The notes beneath the pieces were generated by a model. That model saw only the letters and a list, made by a program, of their open reading frames with translations, did not search any database and was not told the DNA's origin. A stretch of DNA of 64,000 nucleotides from a virus. The stretch covers positions 28,328 to 92,327 of IMG/VR virus record IMGVR_UViG_3300042402_003740. One strand, 5' to 3'. Below are positions 9,501-17,577 of the stretch, piece after piece. Made by a program: the position numbers and the translations under genes. Positions within the stretch are counted from its first letter, which is position 1; each line of letters begins with the position of its first letter.

Positions 9501-10123
9501 GCACCAATCCCGGAATCTGCCAACTTTTCTCGGAGTACCTTGCGGTGCTTGAGGGTATTTGAAAGAACACCTTTCGACCGTAGAAAGGGACGGTACTTAT
9601 CACAACGCTTTCGTAGAGATTCCCAAAGCGGATCTCCGTCTAGGGCTTTTGTGAAATGGGGAAAGAATCCAAGCATTTCATCCAGTGTTATAAGAGATTC
9701 TGGTGAAATATCTCCACGGACAACGGCTTGTAGTAGGGGAGGATGCCCACCGTCAAGCGGTTTGAAAAGCCAATCAAATCCCTTATCTCCTGCAATGCTA
9801 CAGAGGGTTCCCATGTCCTCCCCAAATTCTTCGGAATAGTTTTGCATACGCCTCTGCCATTGGGAATAGACTTCTTCGTGTCCTCCCTCCATGACTTCTC
9901 CGATCCACTGGTTGGGGTTGTGGGCAAGCAGGGCAAAGAAGAAGTCTACAGGATCACCTTTAAAGGTACGAGACAACCGCTCAAACCAATACTTGTCTTT
10001 TCGCTTAAGATAGGATTCAAAAGAGGTGTTGGTCTTTCCCCGAAAACGGAAGAAATCATATGAATCAGAGGTGAAATGTAGTTTCACTCCAAGATAGATT
10101 TGGAAAAGATCGTAGCCCTTCAT
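9497..10123 (-). CDS. 59: Replicative helicase loader, T4 gp59-like
   Basis: Loads the gp41-type helicase onto gp32-covered forks. The 208-residue length and the motifs KRKDKYWFERLS (T4 RRDKYFFQKLS), NQWIGEVM (T4 DAWIGDIS), SLITLDEMLGF and the basic C-terminal YRPFLRS match the gp59 family. The start overlaps the gp33 stop as ATGA, so the two are translationally coupled. The order 33-59-32 is that of T4. Confidence 0.9.
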   Translation of the reverse strand: MKGYDLFQIYLGVKLHFTSDSYDFFRFRGKTNTSFESYLKRKDKYWFERLSRTFKGDPVDFFFALLAHNPNQWIGEVMEGGHEEVYSQWQRRMQNYSEEFGEDMGTLCSIAGDKGFDWLFKPLDGGHPPLLQAVVRGDISPESLITLDEMLGFFPHFTKALDGDPLWESLRKRCDKYRPFLRSKGVLSNTLKHRKVLREKLADSGIGA

Positions 10124-10353
10124 AGGGGTAGTTGTGTGGACTTGCCCTTTGGTTTTCCTGGTAGTCGAAAGTGTCTAGTGTCTGCTTCCGCTTTGATTTT
10201 AGCAATCATGGGTTTTGTAAGATATCTGGCAATAGCCGCAGGCTCTATTTCAAATTGTTCACAAATCTCCATGACCGCATCAATATATGAAGAATTCTTT
10301 GTTTTTGTTCTCTTCTCTATCTCTGCTGCAAAGTCTACAGATCCATCAAACAT
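10120..10353 (-). CDS. 33: Late-transcription coactivator, T4 gp33-like
   Basis: 77 residues. The core SYIDAVMEICEQFEIEPAAI followed by TKPMIAKIKAEA parallels T4 gp33 (IIEKMVEEFG..., PSGIIEKIQSEA). In T4, gp33 bridges RNA polymerase and the sliding clamp for late transcription. The short hydrophobic C-terminus (STQLPL) could be the clamp-binding tail. Position directly before gp59 and gp32 matches T4. First gene of the operon, with a good sigma-70-type promoter and GGAAGC-type ribosome site upstream. Confidence 0.82.
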   Translation of the reverse strand: MFDGSVDFAAEIEKRTKTKNSSYIDAVMEICEQFEIEPAAIARYLTKPMIAKIKAEADTRHFRLPGKPKGKSTQLPL

Positions 10354-10380
10354 GGTTTATGCTTCCTTTCTGATGGGTAA

Positions 10381-10408
10381 AGTATACCCTGTTCATGGTT
10401 AAAGTCAA
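10381..10408 (-). promoter_or_regulatory. Sigma-70-type promoter for gp33-59-32
   Basis: TTGACT, 16 bases, TATACT on the minus strand, with the -10 box 28 bases before the gp33 start. Divergent from the fibre gene on the other strand. Confidence 0.8.
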
Positions 10409-10467
10409 GCCCCAATGTGGTAGTTGTTTATACATATGATAGCAATCGCCATATTCAAGCCTAAACG

Positions 10468-10475
10468 GATAAATG
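10468..10475 (+). promoter_or_regulatory. Late promoter-like box (GATAAATG)
   Basis: GATAAATG ends directly before GGGAG, the ribosome site of the long fibre gene. It is a one-base variant of the GATAAATA box before the 117-aa gene at 7.49 kb. The close spacing to the ribosome site is as in several T4 late genes. Confidence 0.5.
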
Positions 10476-10484
10476 GGAGCAATT

Positions 10485-13400
10485 ATGTCATCATCTTCAG
10501 GACAGGGATTCACAGGCAGTATAGTAAACGGTTTACCCAATTATGTTCTTGCAGACCGCTCTACCATAGGTATGGGCGATGGCGTGACAGGAGCAATACA
10601 GTATGTGAAAATTCTTTGGGGAGGCAGCGGAGAAGCCAATCTTGTAAGCGATAGCGCATCTGATCCTAGTGCATTGCCTGTCAGTCTCAATACTCCTGAA
10701 AATTATTTCTTAACCGATGCTCTGATTAACGGTATGACCTATACCAATGGTGTGACTGCATTTGCGGTAAAAATACTTGATGCAGCGGGATTGTGTCTAG
10801 GAAGTGTAAGTATAAGCCTTGGAGCAGGGTTTACTCTTGAGGCTGTTCGGAGCGGTCTTACTCTTGGGGTGACATTTGGAGCAATCACTGCTCCTGCTGC
10901 TGGTATTGCAATAAAGAACGCTGTTGTTGGTGGAGCGACACAAGCACTAGGAATCACAGGTTCTGTTTATGTTTTGGGTGGAACTGTTGCTGTAAGTGGA
11001 TTAGACCTTAGTTCTTTGAGTTTTAGTAGTGGGTTAACTATTGCTGGTATATCAGCAGGGGTGACTCTACCTGTTCTCTTTTCTGGAGGAACTCTTGACG
11101 GTATATCAAATACAGTAGGAACTAGAATTAAAGGTATTGATGGGGGGGTTACATTTGCCGCTGTTCTGTACTCACCTGGTGGTACATTCTTGGGAAGTGG
11201 TCTATGTGGATCACTGCTTGTATCTGGTGTGACAGGGGCAATCCCTGTCGGTGTGACTTTTGGAACCTTGACAAGTTTAACAGGTTCTATTAATATTCTA
11301 AACACTCCCACCGTAAAGATAGACTCTACTGATAATACGGTAAAGATAGCCTCTACTGATAATACGGTAAAGATAGCCTCTAGTGATAATACGGTAAAGA
11401 TAGCCTCTACTGATAATACGGTAAAGATAGCCTCTAGTGATAATACGGTAAAGATAGCCTCTACTGATAATACGGTAAAAATCCAACCAACTTTGACCAG
11501 CACAGGCACAGCAGGACAGGCTGGTGGAGGAACAACATTTAACTCTGTATTGACAAATTTCAATGGTGTTCCGATTGGCTATGATGTGTCTGGTGGAGTT
11601 GCAACATTCCGTGGATTCCCTGTGCATGGAGTATCTGGTGCAACTGCCATCCCTGTCCAAATAGTTGGCGGCTTGAGTGGTATTACTATTACGGGATTGG
11701 CATTCCCATCGTCATTTGCTGTGTCAGGTGGAACCTTAGCCGTATCTGGTGGAACACTAGGCTTTGTTCAGATTGGCTCTATCTCTGGTGGAACAGTAAA
11801 CATTGGAAATACTGTAACTGTCGCAGGAAGCGTGTCATTTAGCAATACTTCTCTTGATGTCAATGTGAGTAACACTGATGACGCAAATGCAATTGCAGTA
11901 GCACCTGTTTCTGGCTGGAAAGACTCTTCGAATACATCTCTCAAAAGCCATCTAGATGGTCTTACCGTTGCTGTAAGCGGTTTGAACTTTAGTGGCGGTC
12001 TTTCAATTGTTGGAGCAACGGCCATTCCTGTAGGAATTACAGTTGGATCAGGTGCAAGTGCATATGCCTTGGGAGGACTAGGAGTAACATTTGCCTCTAT
12101 AACCATCTCTGGTACTCCACAAGTCTCTTTGAGTGCGGCTTCATCAATTGAGGTTGAAGGTTCCAGTAATTCTAGATTTACGGCTCCTGTTGGGGTTACG
12201 CTTAATGCTTTGCCGTTAGGTATTACAGCGGTCGGAATTTCTGGAGCAACAAGCAGTACTGTTCTTGGAGTTGGATTATACGGAAGAGGTATAAGTGGCT
12301 TTGTTCCTATTGGAGCGTCTGGTAATGCGCTAAATGTAACAGTTGTTGGCGGCTTAAGTGGAATCACTATTACCGGTTTTGCATTCCCATCATCATTTGC
12401 TGTGTCAGGTGGAACCCTAGCCGTATCTGGTGGAACACTAGGCTTTGTTCAGATTGGCTCTATCTCTGGTGGAACAGTAAACATTGGAAATACGGTAAAT
12501 GTGGGCGGAAGCGTAACTGCTTCTATTAGCAATACCCGTGTTCCAGTATTCCTTGCCGATTCAAGCGGCACGGCGATCAGCAGTATAGATGCAGTTCCTG
12601 TGTTTGGATATGCAGGGGCGACTGCCTTGAGAGTTGTACTATCAGACCAACTTGGAACTCCTCTTGCTTTTGGAGCAAGTGGTGCTTCAGGAACAATCAT
12701 TGGTGTTCCTGTTGTGGGAATCTCTGGAGCAACAGCAGTAGGCGTAACAATAGGGGGACCAATCGGTCTACGGGGAATATCTTTTGGAATGACATCAGGT
12801 GTAACCTCTATTGGTGTCCTCTTTACAAATAACTTTGGGGTTCCTCTTGGCCTATCGGGAGCAACTGTTGTTGGTATGCCTGTGTTTGGAATCTCTGGAG
12901 CAACTGCAATTGATGTGCGAATTGTTGCAGGAACATTCGGAGTAACTCTTAATGCAACTATCAACACTTCAGTAACTTTTGGTGCAACTCTTGGTGTTCG
13001 TATCACAGAGGGTTTCTCAACTGGCGCAACATCAGGTGTAACAGGGATTGGTGTACTCTTCGTGAACAACTTTGGGGTTCCTCTTGGCCTATCGGGAGCA
13101 ACTGTTGTTGGGCTTCCAGTGTTTGGAGTCTCTGGAGCAACAGCAATAGGAGTAACTTTTAGCGGTGTAAGCATCAGACCAGTGCTTGGAAGTAGTGGTA
13201 TTGGAGGTTTGAGTGGTGGAGGAACTACATTCAATACAGTGCTTACAACTGTTGCAGGAGTTCCTATCGGTTATGAGTTAACAGGTGGAGCCGCAATATT
13301 CCGTGGATTACCTGTACACGGAGTATCTGGTGCAACAGCAATTCCTGTTGAAGTTACTGGTGCAGGACTGAAATTCTTTGACGGTATAACTTATAACAAT

Positions 13401-15068
13401 GATGGTGAGGCTTTTATTGGAATATGGAACACAGTAAAGATCACAGGCGATTCTTCATTAAGAATAGGTGTGACTTTTGAAGGAACTGTAAGACTAGAAG
13501 CACAGTTCTCAACAGGAGGCCAAGCCTTCGTGAGAGTCGGAACTACAGACGGTGTCTTTGTAGGAGTTACAGGTACTGTTGCACTACAGACATTAGCAAA
13601 TGGCATCACAAGAGGTGCAACAGGAGTAGCAGTACTCTTCGCAAACAACTTTGGTGTTCCTCTTGGCCTATCGGGAGCAACTGTTGTTGGGCTTCCAGTG
13701 TTTGGAGTCTCTGGAGCAACAGCGATAGGAGTGACCTTTGGTGCTATTACCTTTGGTGCTGCTGGAATGGGCGTGACCTTTGGAGGTATAACATTCAGCA
13801 CAACAAGAACCGTTATCGTTGGGACATCGTTTGCTGGAGGCGGTGGCAATCTAGGACTACCTGTATTTGGAGTCGCTGGTGCGACGGCTGTCCAGGTCAG
13901 TGTTGTTGGAGGAACAGTTAGTGGAATCTTTACAACAGAACCAGGTGGAATAACAGTAACAGCCGTACCAACAGGTATTCCTGTCTTTGGTGTATCTGGT
14001 GCAACAGCAATGGGTGTCACCTTTGCAGGAAGAGTAACGGTTACAGGTGGTGTATATCTCCTTGGAACCGCAGGAATAACATTTGGAGGAATCACAGGTT
14101 CTGTAAGTATTGTTGGCACTCCTAGTGTTAGTATACCCAGTGCTGTAAGTGTACAAAACACCAGCGGTGGTTCCCTAAAGGTAGAACCTTCATCGGCATA
14201 CAGTTCCAATAAAATTGTTTCGGGAAGCACAGCAGACACAGGCTTTATTGTTGTACAAAAGCCTGGAGTAAAGTTTGCCCGTGGTCTGACCCTGAGTACA
14301 GATTTTATCAATGTAACTGTTGTTGGCGGTATAACCGCAGTGTCGATCAATACCTCTCCTGTTTGTGTAACAAAGAACTACACTGGAGAGATAGATGGTG
14401 TAATCAACGGAGAGATCTCTGTTCCTCTAAAGCACGGCTTGTATGTACAGATGACAAAGTGGGATCTTCTTTCCCATGTCTATGTTGGATACACAGCAGC
14501 ATCTCTTTCAGAATTTGATAGACACGCACAGGTTCTGTACCGAGAGTACCAGGTTGCGCCAATCTGGGGAAATGCTATGGAGCAGTTCCGTCAGTTTGCA
14601 GGAAATAGTGGAAACTCTTCTGCATTTGCTAACAACACTATGGCAGATGGGTCAGATCTGTCGGCTAATGTCGAGACACACCCTGTCCAGAAGCAGTTTG
14701 TTGGTGTAATTGAAAAGCCCACACGCATCTTTATACCGTGCCGAAACGCAGGAGAAGTGTACATCAAGGTCGTGGGAGACTACACCAATCACACAATCGG
14801 ATCAGGCTTCTGGAATTTCGAAGGAGGAACGGCAGAATGGTCTGCACACACACTCTATGAGCGTGGCTTCTATGCATCAGATATGAGTGCAATCAATGCT
14901 TTCATAGGAGGAGATACCGATGGAGGAAATCCTGCTTTGAATACAGACGGTAGTCTTGTAGAAGGTCTTCCTGGAATAGTAGTTGCTCAACCTGGTTCAG
15001 GTATAGCAATACAGAAGATACTAGATTCGTATCAGAACAATCCGTTCATACGAATTTGGGGACACTAA
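10485..15068 (+). CDS. Long repetitive virion fibre protein, about 1,528 aa
   Basis: A Gly/Val/Thr/Ser-dominated protein of short beta-strand repeats, very likely a fibre or a fibrous head/tail appendage. Repeated modules are visible: GVPVVGISGATAVGVT-type units many times, NNFGVPLGLSGATVVG three times, a near-identical module around GGTLAVSGGTLGFVQIGSIS twice, and six copies of a nonapeptide TDNTVKIAS. The last 230 residues are non-repetitive and aromatic (LYVQMTKWDLLSHVYVGY, GFYASDMSAINAFIGG, ending RIWGH) and probably form the folded tip or attachment domain. ATG 10485 with GGGAG 5 bases upstream is preferred to ATG 10473, which lacks a ribosome site. Collagen-like or beta-solenoid fold is inference. 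Confidence 0.8.
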   Translation: MSSSSGQGFTGSIVNGLPNYVLADRSTIGMGDGVTGAIQYVKILWGGSGEANLVSDSASDPSALPVSLNTPENYFLTDALINGMTYTNGVTAFAVKILDAAGLCLGSVSISLGAGFTLEAVRSGLTLGVTFGAITAPAAGIAIKNAVVGGATQALGITGSVYVLGGTVAVSGLDLSSLSFSSGLTIAGISAGVTLPVLFSGGTLDGISNTVGTRIKGIDGGVTFAAVLYSPGGTFLGSGLCGSLLVSGVTGAIPVGVTFGTLTSLTGSINILNTPTVKIDSTDNTVKIASTDNTVKIASSDNTVKIASTDNTVKIASSDNTVKIASTDNTVKIQPTLTSTGTAGQAGGGTTFNSVLTNFNGVPIGYDVSGGVATFRGFPVHGVSGATAIPVQIVGGLSGITITGLAFPSSFAVSGGTLAVSGGTLGFVQIGSISGGTVNIGNTVTVAGSVSFSNTSLDVNVSNTDDANAIAVAPVSGWKDSSNTSLKSHLDGLTVAVSGLNFSGGLSIVGATAIPVGITVGSGASAYALGGLGVTFASITISGTPQVSLSAASSIEVEGSSNSRFTAPVGVTLNALPLGITAVGISGATSSTVLGVGLYGRGISGFVPIGASGNALNVTVVGGLSGITITGFAFPSSFAVSGGTLAVSGGTLGFVQIGSISGGTVNIGNTVNVGGSVTASISNTRVPVFLADSSGTAISSIDAVPVFGYAGATALRVVLSDQLGTPLAFGASGASGTIIGVPVVGISGATAVGVTIGGPIGLRGISFGMTSGVTSIGVLFTNNFGVPLGLSGATVVGMPVFGISGATAIDVRIVAGTFGVTLNATINTSVTFGATLGVRITEGFSTGATSGVTGIGVLFVNNFGVPLGLSGATVVGLPVFGVSGATAIGVTFSGVSIRPVLGSSGIGGLSGGGTTFNTVLTTVAGVPIGYELTGGAAIFRGLPVHGVSGATAIPVEVTGAGLKFFDGITYNNDGEAFIGIWNTVKITGDSSLRIGVTFEGTVRLEAQFSTGGQAFVRVGTTDGVFVGVTGTVALQTLANGITRGATGVAVLFANNFGVPLGLSGATVVGLPVFGVSGATAIGVTFGAITFGAAGMGVTFGGITFSTTRTVIVGTSFAGGGGNLGLPVFGVAGATAVQVSVVGGTVSGIFTTEPGGITVTAVPTGIPVFGVSGATAMGVTFAGRVTVTGGVYLLGTAGITFGGITGSVSIVGTPSVSIPSAVSVQNTSGGSLKVEPSSAYSSNKIVSGSTADTGFIVVQKPGVKFARGLTLSTDFINVTVVGGITAVSINTSPVCVTKNYTGEIDGVINGEISVPLKHGLYVQMTKWDLLSHVYVGYTAASLSEFDRHAQVLYREYQVAPIWGNAMEQFRQFAGNSGNSSAFANNTMADGSDLSANVETHPVQKQFVGVIEKPTRIFIPCRNAGEVYIKVVGDYTNHTIGSGFWNFEGGTAEWSAHTLYERGFYASDMSAINAFIGGDTDGGNPALNTDGSLVEGLPGIVVAQPGSGIAIQKILDSYQNNPFIRIWGH
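11314..11475 (+). repeat. Six tandem 27-bp units inside the fibre gene
   Basis: The unit TAAAGATAGCCTCTACTGAT plus AATACGG occurs six times head to tail, nearly identical; only one Thr/Ser codon (act/agt) and the first unit's codon vary. Each unit encodes nine residues (VKIASTDNT), the size of one turn of some beta-solenoids. The high identity points to recent slippage or recombination and likely length variation between isolates. Confidence 0.9.
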
Positions 15069-15079
15069 ACGCTAACCCT

Positions 15080-15517
15080 TTAGGCTTGGGGAGGCGGGGA
15101 GGGCGGCGACTTCTTTGGGGTCAGTCGCCCTTCTGCTATACCCTTCTGTATGTTGGCAAGCAGTTCTTCAATCTGAATCTTACGAGGTTCAGAGTTATTT
15201 CCAGCCTCATAGTTGGAGAATCCAGGCATCTTTCGTGGACAGAGGAGAACAGGGTAGTCAATCTTGGTGTATTCGCCCTCTTTGCCGTTGAGCCACTTGC
15301 CGGGCTTGTCTCCACAACCGCAGTCATTGCAGTAGAACCGACCGTCTTCAACCTTGCTTGGACGAAGGGCAGGACACACAGGAATAGAGTGACCGTCTCC
15401 AAAGCACGAAAGCATACGAACATCTTTGATTGAAGGATCTGCTCGTTTATCATCAAGACCACGAGAAAAACGAGCACGAAGATAAGCCGCCATTTGTCCA
15501 AAAGTAGGAACTGTCAT
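15080..15517 (-). CDS. Cys-rich zinc-binding-type protein, 145 aa
   Basis: No family recognised. It holds Cys clusters HSIPVCPALR, FYCNDCGCGD and LLCPRKMPGF, spaced like a zinc ribbon, and ends in a Pro-rich tail. Start ATG 15517 has AAGGAG 7 bases upstream, and the stop of the exonuclease gene sits inside this ribosome site, so the two are coupled. Its partner may be the nuclease (inference). Confidence 0.75.
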   Translation of the reverse strand: MTVPTFGQMAAYLRARFSRGLDDKRADPSIKDVRMLSCFGDGHSIPVCPALRPSKVEDGRFYCNDCGCGDKPGKWLNGKEGEYTKIDYPVLLCPRKMPGFSNYEAGNNSEPRKIQIEELLANIQKGIAEGRLTPKKSPPSPPPQA

Positions 15518-15519
15518 CT

Positions 15520-16161
15520 TTAACTCCTTTGCTTTTGTGTACGGTCGTAGTGGTCAATAGCCATTTTCAACCTTGGAACATAGTCATTAGTATTGCGAAT
15601 AATCTCCTGCACAATGCCGTCTTCACAGGAGATAAGTATGACAATCTGGGGAACAGCCATTCCTGTGCGCTCTTGCCACATGATTGCATAGGCAGTTGCT
15701 TGGAGGAAATAGTTCTCAATGTCTTCGATACGCTTGGCTTTGGTTGAACCCTTGAAGTCCACCACCGAGAGTTTGCCACGGTATTCCGAAATACAATCGG
15801 TACGCCCTGCAAGACGCAGTAGATCGCTCCACAGGGGAACCTCTTGCCCCCATATTCTGCCAAAGTTCTTTAGATAGGGCTGTAACTGTAGAGCAAGATA
15901 GGTTTCGTCCCGCTGTTCAAGCGTTCCTTTGGAGAGCCAATCTTCCATCAATTTATGAAAATTAGTTCCACGGCGAGTGACCCGTAGGCTCTCTTGTGGA
16001 TTCTCTTCTCTCCACTTGGCGAAGAACTTGTTCTTTTCCCATCCAACAACAGTAGTAACAGAAGGATACACCGCACCGCTAGGCGTGGTATACTGTCGTT
16101 TTCCATTCTCTTCTGTTGTGGATTGTATATCCCAATCTATGGGCAGCGGGTCATAATGCAT
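15520..16161 (-). CDS. PD-(D/E)XK exonuclease, RecB/Cas4-type
   Basis: 213 residues. The nuclease core is visible: LAGRTDCISEYRGKLSVVDF followed by KGS supplies the G-x-x-D and D-x-K metal-binding residues, and YFLQATAYAIMW is the Q-x-x-x-Y motif IV of the RecB/Cas4/MGME1 type. An N-terminal PSVTTVVGW...KWREENP region is common to phage members. Probably processes DNA ends in recombination-dependent replication or host DNA breakdown. Preceded by GGAGG at 11 bases and a CCATAAATAACT late-promoter-like box. Confidence 0.85.
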   Translation of the reverse strand: MHYDPLPIDWDIQSTTEENGKRQYTTPSGAVYPSVTTVVGWEKNKFFAKWREENPQESLRVTRRGTNFHKLMEDWLSKGTLEQRDETYLALQLQPYLKNFGRIWGQEVPLWSDLLRLAGRTDCISEYRGKLSVVDFKGSTKAKRIEDIENYFLQATAYAIMWQERTGMAVPQIVILISCEDGIVQEIIRNTNDYVPRLKMAIDHYDRTQKQRS

Positions 16162-16180
16162 GATTCACGGTATCCTCCGC

Positions 16181-16192
16181 AGTTATTTATGG
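16181..16192 (-). promoter_or_regulatory. Late promoter-like box (CATAAATAACT)
   Basis: CCATAAATAACT lies 20 bases upstream of the exonuclease start, overlapping the end of the preceding small gene. It fits the T4 late box in seven of eight positions. Confidence 0.5.
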
Positions 16193-16323
16193 CGCAAATT
16201 TTTGACTGCTTTGCGTACAAGACTCTCCGTTAGTTCTGCCTTCTTCTGAAGTCCTATTTCGAATTGACGGTCTTCGTTTGTCTTGTTATTTTCTTTTGTT
16301 GGCTTTGGTTGATTCTTCTGCAT
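16183..16323 (-). CDS. Small hydrophilic protein, 46 aa
   Basis: Starts MQKNQPKPTKENN and is Lys/Asn/Gln-rich with a short helical stretch (GLQKKAELTESLVRKAVKNL). The start lies 3 bases after the stop of the 57-aa gene. No family recognised; supported by tight packing in a run of three tiny genes. Confidence 0.55.
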   Translation of the reverse strand: MQKNQPKPTKENNKTNEDRQFEIGLQKKAELTESLVRKAVKNLRHK

Positions 16324-16326
16324 GGC

Positions 16327-16500
16327 TTAATCCTTCTTACCTTTGGCTCGGCTCTTGCTTTTCTTTGGTTCAGGTGGAAGGGTAGTTACAGGAGCCTCTG
16401 CCTTTGGTGCAGGGGTTGTAACAGTTGCCACAGTGTGTGGCTTTTGCCCAAAACCAAAGAGCGACTTTACCCATTCTATTGCTTTTCCTATGAATGCCAT
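16327..16500 (-). CDS. Small membrane-associated-type protein, 57 aa
   Basis: N-terminus MAFIGKAIEWVKSLFGFG is an amphipathic helix; the rest is Ala/Pro/Thr-rich with a Lys/Arg tail (KKSKSRAKGKKD). The start is preceded by AAGGAAACAAC. Similar N-terminal helix/Pro-rich tail proteins sit near head genes in other T4-type phages, but no function is known. Confidence 0.6.
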   Translation of the reverse strand: MAFIGKAIEWVKSLFGFGQKPHTVATVTTPAPKAEAPVTTLPPEPKKSKSRAKGKKD

Positions 16501-16509
16501 GTTGTTTCC

Positions 16510-16623
16510 TTATGGTAATGACTTGATCCTCTTCAACTGGTCTTGGAGTTCTTTTACCTGTGCCTCAAGCCTTTCAATTCTCTTGAGCAATTCCTGTACC
16601 AGTTCGTTTTCACCATTTTCCAT
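16510..16623 (-). CDS. Small coiled-coil protein, 37 aa
   Basis: MENGENELVQELLKRIERLE continues as a heptad-like helix (AQVKELQDQLKRIK), a short parallel coiled coil. Ribosome site GGAG 7 bases upstream, just behind a CTAAATAC late-type box. Followed closely by the 57-aa and 46-aa genes. Confidence 0.6.
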   Translation of the reverse strand: MENGENELVQELLKRIERLEAQVKELQDQLKRIKSLP

Positions 16624-16632
16624 AACAATCTC

Positions 16633-16642
16633 CAGTATTTAG
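16633..16642 (-). promoter_or_regulatory. Late promoter-like box (CTAAATACTG)
   Basis: CCTAAATACTGG lies about 10 bases before the 37-aa coiled-coil gene and overlaps the HNH stop codon. Variant of the late consensus seen elsewhere in the window. Confidence 0.45.
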
Positions 16643-17151
16643 GAGATGAGCAACCTTGCCCACCTCTCCCAGTCCTTCTTTCCCTCAAGAGCCGCATACA
16701 TTATTGCATTTCTTGTGGGAGCAACAGGTCTTTTATGTAGGTGCATTCCTGCTTCTTCGGGTGTGCGATTAGACTTTCTGCGGTTGCAGGGCTTGCAAGC
16801 CGATACGATGTTATCCCAAGAGTTGTCTCCTCCTCGGGATCGTGGCATCACATGGTCAAGGGATGCATTCTTTGAATTGAGATGGCATCCACAGTACTGG
16901 CAACGGTTGCCGTCCCTGCGGTACACATTCCGCTTTGATGGGGACTTTGAGCGGAAAAACGGAACCCGCACATATTCACGAAGAATAATGACCGATGGCA
17001 ACTCAAAGTCGCCACTGGTCGTTTTTATCTTATAGCAGTCGTTGTGGTTGTAGGGTTTTTCTGCTTTTTGGGCAAAAAGCAGTTTGACTGCCTTTACCCA
17101 ATCAATGATATCCAAGACTTCTTCCGAAGCGTTCAGTAGCAATACATCCAT
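16639..17151 (-). CDS. HNH endonuclease
   Basis: C-terminal half is a classical HNH fold: RRDGNRCQYCG, then ASLDHVMPRSRGGDNSWDNI with the catalytic His, VSACKPCNRRKSN for the second Cys pair, and an arginine-rich end. About 170 residues, the size of free-standing phage homing-type or nicking nucleases. ATG 17151 with AGAGG 5 bases upstream is preferred over GTG 17157. Could be a selfish homing gene or a terminase-associated nuclease; the non-terminase neighbours favour the former. Confidence 0.88.
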   Translation of the reverse strand: MDVLLLNASEEVLDIIDWVKAVKLLFAQKAEKPYNHNDCYKIKTTSGDFELPSVIILREYVRVPFFRSKSPSKRNVYRRDGNRCQYCGCHLNSKNASLDHVMPRSRGGDNSWDNIVSACKPCNRRKSNRTPEEAGMHLHKRPVAPTRNAIMYAALEGKKDWERWARLLIS

Positions 17152-17179
17152 AAGCACCTCTTTCAGAGTAGTTAGGGAT

Positions 17180-17208
17180 ACTCTATCTCAAGAACTACAT
17201 GAAGTCAA
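17180..17208 (-). promoter_or_regulatory. Possible sigma-70-type promoter for the HNH gene
   Basis: TTGACT, 17 bases, TAGAGT on the minus strand, in the only gap (about 70 bases) upstream of the HNH gene. The -10 box is weak compared with the other promoters here. Confidence 0.4.
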
Positions 17209-17220
17209 GATAATAGGTTT

Positions 17221-17577
17221 CTAGAATCTTCTTCTTTTTATTCTCTTGCCTATTCTTCGTGACCTTGCTGTTTTTCTGTTTATTGAGGCTTGCTTTCCTC
17301 TTCGCTTTCTAGCAGCCCTACGGAGTTTCATTTTCTTTCTACGAAGAACAGCGGCAGGAATACGACGAATTTTGCCTTTTACAAGAGTGTACCCTTTTCT
17401 TCCTGCGGTCTTGCCTCTCTTTATCTTTCCACCACGAACACGAATAATTCTTCGGACTCTCTCTAGAAGATACTCACAATCTGCCTCTGCTGCTTCTAGA
17501 GTATCTTCAATGATACATTCATCATCTTTTTGAAGAATTTCTGCCTGTTCGAAAATGAAACTCTTGTATGATTTCAT
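17221..17577 (-). CDS. Very basic protein with capsid-targeting-like N-terminus
   Basis: 118 residues. N-terminus MKSYKSFIFEQAEI resembles the T4 internal-protein leader MKTYQEFIAEA. An acidic helix (residues 13-40) is followed by about 75 residues packed with Arg/Lys (RGGKIKRGKTAGRKG..., LRRKKMKLRRAARKRR, RIGKRIKRRR). Such composition suggests a DNA-condensing protein packaged with the genome. Start overlaps the stop of the 765-aa gene as ATGA; last gene of the long late operon. Function is inferred from composition only. Confidence 0.75.
   Translation of the reverse strand: MKSYKSFIFEQAEILQKDDECIIEDTLEAAEADCEYLLERVRRIIRVRGGKIKRGKTAGRKGYTLVKGKIRRIPAAVLRRKKMKLRRAARKRRGKQASINRKTARSRRIGKRIKRRRF

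Noticed and set aside
11314-11475. CRISPR array
   Set aside because: The six 27-bp units are head to tail without spacers and in frame inside the fibre gene.
12449-14350. Long Pro/Val/Thr-rich minus-strand frames
   Set aside because: Mirror of the repetitive Gly/Val/Thr fibre gene; repeats keep the antisense open.
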